Source: an uncultured Lachnospiraceae bacterium
GTDB taxonomy: Bacteria > Bacillota > Clostridia > Lachnospirales > Lachnospiraceae
Length of the DNA: 10,971 nucleotides
Reading direction: 5' to 3'
Assembly: GCA_937950565.1 (NCBI GenBank)
Contig: CALFCS010000173.1
Location: 1 to 10,971 of the forward strand
A model generated the notes under the pieces. It searched no databases, was not told where the DNA came from, and saw nothing but the letters and a program-made list of their open reading frames with translations. This document shows positions 6,779-10,971 of this stretch, in pieces. The first letter of the stretch is position 1. Every line of letters begins with the position of its first letter. A program made the position numbers and the translations under genes.

Positions 6779-6818
6779 ATAGATACAAAACGGATGCCTG
6801 CATCCGTTTTGTATCTAT
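6779..6818. terminator. Very long perfect hairpin, probable bidirectional terminator
   Basis: Arms 6779-6797 and 6800-6818 match over 19 bp with a 2-nt centre. The GC-rich inner stem CGGATGC/GCATCCG is flanked by AAAA and TTTT inside the outer stem, so a terminator with a short T run forms on either strand. It serves the SLH gene and could also stop minus-strand transcripts from the truncated HEPN-like gene. Confidence 0.75.
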
Positions 6819-6896
6819 GGATCCGTAGTCGCAGCCTATTTGGAGGGCAACTCTTAATATATAATCAAATGTCGGATTCAGAATGTAAGAGCTCAT

Positions 6897-7127
6897 CTAT
6901 ATACTTATCTGAGTTTCACGCGGGGAACCGGTGGCAAAATCCTGGATTCCGAAATGTTCTGTAATAATATCTTTCATAACCTTCCAGGAGAGGTCGAAGG
7001 TGAGATTATAAGCCTGGACAGTAGCGCCGAGAACAAACATGGCATCAGGGTCAGCACCACAGGAATTGCTGAGGGTAGCAAGGCTTTTAGAAAAGCTATT
7101 GTATCGGTTAATATATTTTTTTGCCAT
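6897..7127 (-). pseudogene. Truncated HEPN-like nucleotidyltransferase substrate-binding protein (HI0074/HepT type)
   Basis: A 76-aa product matching the N-terminal half of HI0074-type substrate-binding proteins, a HEPN subgroup usually about 130-145 aa long. Visible are an N-terminal KKYINRYNSFSKSLATL helix, the NLTFDLSWKVMKDI helix and the ATGSPRE turn. Right after that turn the frame runs ETQISI and stops. The family's C-terminal helices, which carry the R-X4-6-H RNase motif, are missing, and I find no continuation in other frames over the next 100 bp. The start overlaps the end of the nucleotidyltransferase gene by 20 bp, the usual arrangement for MNT-HEPN pairs. The product is probably an inactive remnant. 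An alternative is a shortened but retained binding partner of the nucleotidyltransferase. Confidence 0.75.
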
Positions 7128-7398
7128 ATAAATCCATATCCTTTCTTAAATATTCATTGCAGACTTCGTCATAATTGAAAATATCAATTTTTCGCAGAGT
7201 CGGGATATCATCAATCTCTTCTAAAAGGTTTTCTATATCTTTACAGCCATAGACAATAAAGTCAATATCACTGCGGCTTGTTGCTGTATTTTTTGCAAAG
7301 GAGCCAAATAAAGAAAGATGTTCTACATGATACTGTCTGCAAATAGCAGTAACTCTTTGGATAATTTCATCTATAGACATTGTGACAGTTGTATTCAT
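7108..7398 (-). CDS. MNT-domain nucleotidyltransferase (MntA-type antitoxin candidate)
   Basis: A 96-aa minimal nucleotidyltransferase. The fold's signature G32-S33-X10-D44-I-D46 is intact (GSFAKNTATSRSDIDF), and Asp72 in KIDIF fits the third metal ligand. In type VII MntA-HepT systems this protein AMPylates and silences the HEPN RNase; small MNT proteins also occur in other roles. GGAGGG ends 8 nt before ATG 7398. The gene overlaps the downstream HEPN-like gene by 20 bp, but that partner has lost its catalytic half, so this may be an orphan antitoxin. An extended -10 promoter (7425-7452) precedes it. Function as an antitoxin is inferred from family and layout. Confidence 0.85.
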   Translation of the reverse strand: MNTTVTMSIDEIIQRVTAICRQYHVEHLSLFGSFAKNTATSRSDIDFIVYGCKDIENLLEEIDDIPTLRKIDIFNYDEVCNEYLRKDMDLYGKKIY

Positions 7399-7424
7399 AC
7401 ATGTATCCCTCCTATGGTATTACA

Positions 7425-7452
7425 ATTATAGCATAGTCCGGGGTAAAAACAA
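7425..7452 (-). promoter_or_regulatory. Promoter of the MNT gene
   Basis: On the minus strand TTGTTT (7452-7447), a 16-nt spacer and TATAAT (7430-7425) preceded by TG (extended -10) sit about 30 nt before ATG 7398. Confidence 0.6.
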
Positions 7453-7486
7453 ATCCTGAATGTTTTGTTGCAGGGTATCTTTTTAC

Positions 7487-7515
7487 TTGACTTATTCGTC
7501 TGTCTCCTATAGAAT
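7487..7515 (+). promoter_or_regulatory. Promoter of the short-chain dehydrogenase gene
   Basis: TTGACT (7487-7492), a 17-nt spacer and TAGAAT (7510-7515). The -10 element lies inside the left arm of the large inverted repeat at 7504-7547, and transcription would begin near its centre. Confidence 0.65.
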
Positions 7516-7547
7516 TAGTCATATAAGTATGACTAATTCTATAGGAG
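7504..7547. promoter_or_regulatory. Perfect 20-bp-arm inverted repeat over promoter and ribosome site (operator)
   Basis: Arms 7504-7523 and 7528-7547 are perfect reverse complements around TAAG. The left arm covers the -10 element and the right arm includes GGAG of the ribosome site AGGAGG. The inner part, TTAGTCATA...TATGACTAA, looks like a repressor operator. A bound dimer or tetramer would block the promoter. If a longer transcript were made from upstream, the RNA hairpin would also hide the ribosome site. The MarR-type product encoded at 8636 is a possible ligand-sensing repressor, but this is inference. Confidence 0.75.
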
Positions 7548-7554
7548 GTTTTGT

Positions 7555-8358
7555 ATGAACAGATTAAAAGACAAAGTTGCAATTGTTACAGGTTCCACCA
7601 GCGGGATTGGAATCGGAATAGCCCGGTTGTATGCCGCAGAAGGTGCAAAGGTAGTAATTTGCGGACGAAGAGAAGAAAAGGGACAGGCTGTCGTAGAGCG
7701 CATTCAGGGAGAAGGAGGAGAAGCCTTTTATCATTTTATGGATATTACAGCTCCGGAAAGCATGAAAGCACTTGTTGAGGATGTTGCACAGAAGTATGGG
7801 AAAATTGATATTCTTGTAAATAATGCGGCTAATGTAGGCTTGAAAGATGGGCGGATAGATGAATTAACACTGGAAATGTGGGACGCAGTATTTCAGAGTG
7901 ATGTAAGAGGAACATTTTATATTACCAAATGTGTTCTTCCTTATATGCAGAAGAATGAAGCAGGAGGTTCGATTATCAACATTGGCTCAATGGCTTCCTG
8001 TGGCGGGGATCTTGGAGCAACAGCATATGCCAGTGCAAAGGCAGGTGTAGATATGCTCACAAAGTCTACAGCGCTTCAGTATGGAAAAGATAATATCCGA
8101 TGCAACTGTGTGCGTCCGGGTCTGATCGTCACCCCGGAAAATGATCAATATGTGGCTCAGGCAGTCAAGGATATCTTTTTAAGTAATATTATGGTGAATC
8201 GTTATGGATGCCCGGAAGATATTGGACATATGTGTGTATATCTTGGCTCAGATGAAAGCTGTTTTGTAAGCGGGCAGATTATTAATGTGGACGGCGGTAT
8301 GAATTCACATGTTCCTACGGTTGCCCAGTTCAGGGAAGCTGGTTCACGTACCTGGTAA
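7555..8358 (+). CDS. Short-chain dehydrogenase/reductase (classical SDR)
   Basis: A 267-aa NAD(P)-dependent oxidoreductase with a Rossmann fold: T12-GSTSGIG19 for the dinucleotide, VICGR38R39 after beta-2 (the arginines suggest NADP(H)), NNA at 89-91, catalytic Ser145 in NIGS, Y158-ASA-K162, and RPG at 187-189. The tetrad Asn, usually in an N-x-x-G motif, is Asp116 here (SDVRG), an unusual substitution. The C-terminal GGMNSHVPTVAQF extension recalls gut hydroxysteroid dehydrogenases of the 7-alpha type, but also general 3-oxoacyl-type reductases, so the substrate is open. Expression is probably tightly regulated, because the promoter and ribosome site lie in a 20-bp-arm inverted repeat. The next gene in this direction, after a terminator-like hairpin, encodes a MarR-type regulator. 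Confidence 0.88.
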   Translation: MNRLKDKVAIVTGSTSGIGIGIARLYAAEGAKVVICGRREEKGQAVVERIQGEGGEAFYHFMDITAPESMKALVEDVAQKYGKIDILVNNAANVGLKDGRIDELTLEMWDAVFQSDVRGTFYITKCVLPYMQKNEAGGSIINIGSMASCGGDLGATAYASAKAGVDMLTKSTALQYGKDNIRCNCVRPGLIVTPENDQYVAQAVKDIFLSNIMVNRYGCPEDIGHMCVYLGSDESCFVSGQIINVDGGMNSHVPTVAQFREAGSRTW

Positions 8359-8373
8359 TAAAAGAAGAATTAC

Positions 8374-8403
8374 TTTTCAGAATGCATGCTCATGTGGTAT
8401 AAT
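8374..8403 (+). promoter_or_regulatory. Extended -10 promoter candidate between SDR and MarR genes
   Basis: TGGTATAAT (8395-8403) is a consensus extended -10. A weak -35 (TTTTCA, 8374-8379) lies 18 nt upstream. Transcription would start near 8410 and run into the hairpin at 8428-8484, giving a possible short RNA of about 70 nt or a leader for the MarR-type gene. Confidence 0.45.
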
Positions 8404-8427
8404 GTCCACGAAAGCAATGAGCAGTGC

Positions 8428-8484
8428 CAAAGTGTAAAAAAAGCAATCGACTGCTTGCAGGCGGATTGCTTTTTTTTCACTTTG
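8428..8484 (+). terminator. Strong terminator-like hairpin with T8 tract
   Basis: Arms 8428-8448 and 8464-8484 pair over 21 positions with one T-T mismatch. A small inner CTGC/GCAG stem sits in the 15-nt loop. The core GCAATC/GATTGC followed by eight T is a classic intrinsic terminator, while the A-tract on the left side pairs with the T-tract. It follows the SDR gene by about 70 bp. Confidence 0.75.
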
Positions 8485-8592
8485 ATAGGGTGAAAGCCCG
8501 TGAACGAAAGAGCGTGACGCTCTTGAGTTCGTGCACTGCGGGCTGTAGTGTGTGAACACTTGGCGAGGTATTACACGAGCCTAGTGAGAACA
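8484..8592 (+). ncRNA. Structured RNA-like segment, possible group II intron domain I relic
   Basis: This stretch is GC-richer than its surroundings and folds densely. AGCCCG (8495-8500) pairs with CGGGCT (8539-8544). Within it GAAC/GTTC encloses an AAGAGCG-TGA-CGCTCTT hairpin flanked by GA on both sides. Then AGTGT-GTGA-ACACT forms a GNRA-capped stem inside a TGTAGT/ATTACA helix. The wording GATAGGGTGAAAGCCC, GGCGAGGTA and CCTAGTGAGAAC resembles the 5' part (domain I) of clostridial group II introns as I remember them. No intron 5' end, reverse transcriptase, or domain V is present, so if related it is a fragment. An independent structured RNA or MarR leader element is the alternative. Confidence 0.4.
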
Positions 8593-8635
8593 TATGCCTT
8601 TATGGTATATTAATTTTAAAGTATAGGTGAGAAAA

Positions 8636-9064
8636 TTGAAAACACAAGATGCAAAGACAGCATATGAGCTGGCCGTTTTATTTGATCAGAAGATTACAGC
8701 ATTTTACCGGAATTCATATAAAGGGATTTTGGGAAGAGTGCAGATAGAGGTGCTGGACTATCTATATGAGAACAAGGAAGCAAGAATACAGGAAATCGCG
8801 GAGGCATTGAATGTTGTAAAGCAGCATGTGTCTAAAATTATATTTAGATTAAAGGAGCTGGGGCTGGTAACAGGCCGAACGGATTCTACAGACAGAAGGG
8901 CAAGTCTTTTTTGCCTGACGGAGAAAGGAAGAAGTTTTGTGCAGGAACACATTATGTCCAGCGATTGGAATTTTGAAAGGATGCTGGAAGGGCTTGGAAA
9001 GACAGACAGAGAAAAGCTGACAGAAGCAATGGAAGTAATGGTTGCTGTGTTGCGAAAAATGTAG
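8636..9064 (+). CDS. MarR-family transcriptional regulator
   Basis: A protein of about 142 aa from a TTG start. The in-frame GTG at 8627 overlaps the likely ribosome site AGGTGA (8625-8630), so I prefer TTG 8636. The fold is a MarR winged helix: Q36-IEVLDYLYEN leads into ARIQEIAEALNVVKQHVSKIIFRL (HTH, about 49-72), and the wing carries the diagnostic D83-STD-RR motif before LTEKGRSF; a C-terminal helix completes the dimer interface. MarR proteins usually repress nearby genes and release DNA on binding small aromatic or oxidising ligands. Candidate targets are the SDR gene upstream, with its large inverted repeat, and its own murI-containing unit. No copy of that repeat is visible directly before this gene, so autoregulation is not supported by sequence. 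Confidence 0.85.
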   Translation: MKTQDAKTAYELAVLFDQKITAFYRNSYKGILGRVQIEVLDYLYENKEARIQEIAEALNVVKQHVSKIIFRLKELGLVTGRTDSTDRRASLFCLTEKGRSFVQEHIMSSDWNFERMLEGLGKTDREKLTEAMEVMVAVLRKM

Positions 9065-9102
9065 GAAATAATGGACAGAAAAAAATATAGAGGTAACAGA
9101 GG

Positions 9103-9888
9103 ATGCGGATAGGAATATTTGATTCGGGAATCGGAGGCCTGTCTGTTTTGCATCATGCAAAGAAAGTGATGCCGGAGGCGGAATTTGTCTATTATGCGGA
9201 TGAAGCCCATGTGCCTTATGGGGAGAAGACAGAAGCGCAGATTCGAGAATATATAGATGAAATTATCAGGTTTATGCTGGACAGGCATGTGGATGCCATT
9301 GTGATTGCGTGTAACACGGCAACCAGTGTTGCCACAAAAGAATATAGAAGCAGTTTCCCGGTTCCTATTATAGGAATGGAGCCGGCTGTGAAGCAGGCGA
9401 AGGAAATGTATGCAGATGTGCCGGGAAGGATTCTGGTCGCGGCAACACCTGTGACGATAGCGGGGGACAAGCTTCATCATCTGTTGGAGAAAGTGGATGA
9501 TGAACATAATGTGGATTTGATTGCGCTGCCACAGCTTGTGAGATTTGCAGAAAAGGGTGACTTTCTGACAGAAGATATCCGGGTATATCTGACGGAACAG
9601 TTAAAGGATTATCCGGTTGATGAATATAAAGCATTTGTGCTGGGGTGTACACACTTTAATTATTTTAAGGCATATTATAAAGAAATATTTCCAGAGCAGG
9701 TGCACTATGTAGATGGAAATGCGGGGACTGTAAGGCAGCTTCAGAGAAAGCTTGCGGAAATAGGGGTAGAAGAGTCAAAGGAGCCTGGAAGGACGGAATA
9801 TTATTTTTCGGGCAGGCCTGTGACGGAAAAAGAAATGGAGCGTGTGAACGTATATATGCGTCAGCTGGACAGTCTGATGTTTATATAG
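9103..9888 (+). CDS. murI: Glutamate racemase
   Basis: A 261-aa cytoplasmic enzyme that interconverts L- and D-glutamate to supply D-Glu for peptidoglycan stem peptides. The family landmarks are all present: FD7S8-GIGGLS near the N-terminus, catalytic Cys70 in AC-NTA, and catalytic Cys182 followed by His184 in LGCTH. Length is typical. GAGG lies about 7 nt before ATG 9103. The gene starts 38 bp after the MarR-type stop and ends 23 bp before the AIM24-type gene, with no terminator visible, so the three are probably one transcript. Pairing a cell-wall gene with a MarR-type regulator is uncommon and may just reflect read-through. Confidence 0.96.
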   Translation: MRIGIFDSGIGGLSVLHHAKKVMPEAEFVYYADEAHVPYGEKTEAQIREYIDEIIRFMLDRHVDAIVIACNTATSVATKEYRSSFPVPIIGMEPAVKQAKEMYADVPGRILVAATPVTIAGDKLHHLLEKVDDEHNVDLIALPQLVRFAEKGDFLTEDIRVYLTEQLKDYPVDEYKAFVLGCTHFNYFKAYYKEIFPEQVHYVDGNAGTVRQLQRKLAEIGVEESKEPGRTEYYFSGRPVTEKEMERVNVYMRQLDSLMFI

Positions 9889-9911
9889 AATGAGAGGAAA
9901 GGAGGTATTAT

Positions 9912-10592
9912 ATGAAATACCAGATACAAGGTGAGACGCTTCCGGTAGTGATTTGTCAGCTTGAGGGTGGAGAACAGATGATTACAGAGAGCGGCGCTAT
10001 GGCATGGATGTCGCCTAATATGCAGATGGAGACAACCAGTAACGGAGGAATTGGAAAGGCATTGGGAAGAGCATTTGCCGGAGAACATTTATTCCAGAAC
10101 AGATATACTGCACAGGGAGGCGCAGGAATGATTGCTTTCGCATCCAGCTTTCCAGGATCGATCAAAGCATTCCAGATTGCACCCGGACAGGATATGATTT
10201 TCCAGAAAAGTGCATTCCTGGCAGGAGAGAGTACGGTACAGTTGTCTGTGCATTTTAGGAAGAAGCTGGGAGCAGGTCTCTTTGGCGGAGAAGGATTTAT
10301 CATGCAGAAGGTCAGCGGATATGGAACAGTATTTGCTGAGTTTGATGGCCATGTGGTTGAATATGACCTTCAGCCCGGACAGCAGATTATTGTTGATACA
10401 GGATATCTTGCGGCGATGTCAGCGACCTGTAGTATGGATATCCAGAAGGTTCCGGGTGTGAAGAACATGTTCTTTGGTGGAGAAGGAATTTTTAATACGG
10501 TAGTTACCGGACCTGGTCATGTATGGCTTCAGACGATGCCGATCAGTAATGTGGCAGGAGCAATCAGACCTTATATACCGACAGGCTCCTAA
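9912..10592 (+). CDS. AIM24 family protein (TIGR00266-like)
   Basis: A 226-aa protein whose whole length looks like the bacterial AIM24/TIGR00266 family: MKYQIQGETLPVVICQLEGGE at the start, many glycine-rich beta strands (SGAMAWMSPNMQM, GGAGMIAF), GLFGGEGFIMQKVSG in the middle, and GYLAAMSATCSMDIQ and VKNMFFGGEGIFN toward the end. The fold is a double-stranded beta-helix-like barrel. The molecular role in bacteria is not established, and the eukaryotic relative acts in the mitochondrial inner membrane. There is no signal peptide or membrane helix. AAAGGAGG sits about 8 nt before ATG 9912, a strong site. It is the last gene of the probable MarR-murI-AIM24 unit; only a weak, T-poor GGAA/TTCC hairpin follows. 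Confidence 0.9.
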   Translation: MKYQIQGETLPVVICQLEGGEQMITESGAMAWMSPNMQMETTSNGGIGKALGRAFAGEHLFQNRYTAQGGAGMIAFASSFPGSIKAFQIAPGQDMIFQKSAFLAGESTVQLSVHFRKKLGAGLFGGEGFIMQKVSGYGTVFAEFDGHVVEYDLQPGQQIIVDTGYLAAMSATCSMDIQKVPGVKNMFFGGEGIFNTVVTGPGHVWLQTMPISNVAGAIRPYIPTGS

Positions 10593-10612
10593 GACAAAGG
10601 AAGAAATTTCCC

Positions 10613-10641
10613 TTGAAATTTATGAATACATGTGTTAACAT
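10613..10641 (+). promoter_or_regulatory. Promoter of the T-box leader
   Basis: TTGAAA (10613-10618), a 17-nt spacer and TAACAT (10636-10641) with TG one base upstream of the -10. Transcription would begin near 10648, just before the T-box structure. Confidence 0.6.
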
Positions 10642-10647
10642 GAATCA

Positions 10648-10926
10648 TAGTTTATTAAGAGAAAGCGTTGAAAGAGACTCTGTTCTTTACAACTTGACAG
10701 GAATGAAGCGTCACCGACTGAGAGCGCTTCTTAAGGGAGAAGGACAATAGGGAACACTCCGGAGCTGACCGGCCGAACAGAGAAAGTAGGCAGGTACGTG
10801 TGCACGCGTTAAGTGTAAGAGATGAATTCAAAGGCGAGTTCAAAGCGGGTGGTACCGCGGATAAGAATAAAAATTGGAAGAATCCGTCCCGAAATACATG
10901 GATAAGTGTATTTCGGGACTTTTTTG
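10648..10926 (+). promoter_or_regulatory. T-box leader (tRNA-sensing riboswitch)
   Basis: The T-box sequence GGTGGTACCGCGG at 10848-10860 is unmistakable. GCGGAT and ATCCGT (10882-10887), plus GGG with CCC, can form the antiterminator, competing with the terminator at 10886-10925. AGTAGG at 10785-10790 and CGTTAA at 10807-10812 fit the stem II region. The TGGT bulge would pair with a tRNA ending A-CCA (or G by wobble). Stem I is hard to place. One fold pairs TTAAG and AAGCG (10655-10667) with CGCTT and CTTAA (10725-10734). Alignment to the usual GAA-specifier-helix-GAGC pattern instead points to GGGAACACTCCGGAGC at 10750-10765, where AAC (Asn, followed by A) is my first guess and ACA or CAC are possible. 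The controlled gene, probably an aminoacyl-tRNA synthetase, amino-acid biosynthesis gene or transporter, is beyond the window. Confidence 0.93.
10886..10925 (+). terminator. T-box terminator hairpin
   Basis: GTCCCGAAATACA (10886-10898) pairs perfectly with 10907-10919 around an 8-nt loop, followed by six T. Its 5' arm overlaps the sequence needed for the antiterminator, as expected for T-box control. Confidence 0.9.
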
Positions 10927-10961
10927 TTTCATAGGAAACTGCGTTCCCTATGAAACAAAAA
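10921..10961. repeat. Second perfect hairpin sharing the terminator T-tract
   Basis: Arms 10921-10935 and 10947-10961 (TTTTTGTTTCATAGG and its complement) are perfect over 15 bp with an 11-nt loop that can pair further (GGAA/TTCC). The left arm begins with the T-run of the T-box terminator. It may be a second terminator acting on the minus strand (the complement ends in T5) or a dispersed palindromic repeat. Confidence 0.7.
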
Positions 10962-10971
10962 CCCTCCGGGA

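Noticed and set aside
8758..9507. 249-codon minus-strand open frame
   Set aside because: It lies antisense to the MarR and murI genes, which have clear family motifs; its composition is typical of an antisense shadow.

Overview
The window looks like a chromosomal stretch from a low-to-mid-GC Gram-positive anaerobe, most likely a gut Lachnospiraceae-type clostridium. Supporting signs are strong AGGAGG-type ribosome sites, sigma-A-like promoters, a T-box leader, an S-layer-homology surface enzyme, an Rpn-family tail, and tRNA genes without an encoded CCA. The family-level placement is inference.

Layout from left to right. (1) 3-2323: the 3' end of an Rpn-type nuclease/transposase gene converges on a flavodoxin-domain gene. 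That gene is divergent from a TetR-type regulator, and the shared intergenic region carries inverted repeats. A MerR/TipAS-type regulator follows, with its own long-spacer MerR promoter. (2) 2386-3478: an AT-rich island on the minus strand with a single-domain RelA/SpoT-like nucleotidyltransferase that overlaps a small partner gene. The arrangement resembles a toxSAS-type toxin-antitoxin pair and is the best candidate for an undescribed system here. (3) 3479-3772: a minus-strand tRNA-Gln(CTG)-tRNA-Pro(CGG) operon with promoter and terminator. (4) 3900-6818: one large surface protein made of a signal peptide, three SLH modules, an acidic Pro/Asp repeat linker, a CE1-like esterase, an SGNH hydrolase and a beta-rich tail, closed by a very strong hairpin.

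(5) 6897-7452: a minus-strand MNT-type nucleotidyltransferase gene with an overlapping HEPN-like partner that stops before its catalytic motif, apparently a decayed type VII toxin-antitoxin pair. (6) 7487-8358: a short-chain dehydrogenase whose promoter and ribosome site lie inside a perfect 20-bp-arm inverted repeat. (7) 8359-8626: no protein gene, but a promoter-like site, a strong terminator hairpin and a densely structured stretch resembling part of domain I of a group II intron. (8) 8636-10592: a co-directional run of a MarR-type regulator, glutamate racemase (murI) and an AIM24-family protein. (9) 10613-10961: a promoter, a T-box leader with terminator, and a second perfect hairpin at the window edge; the controlled gene lies outside.

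The window therefore mixes housekeeping functions (tRNAs, cell-wall D-glutamate supply, T-box control) with accessory cargo (two nucleotidyltransferase-based modules, an Rpn remnant, a possible intron relic) and several regulator-target pairs whose operators can be read directly in the DNA.
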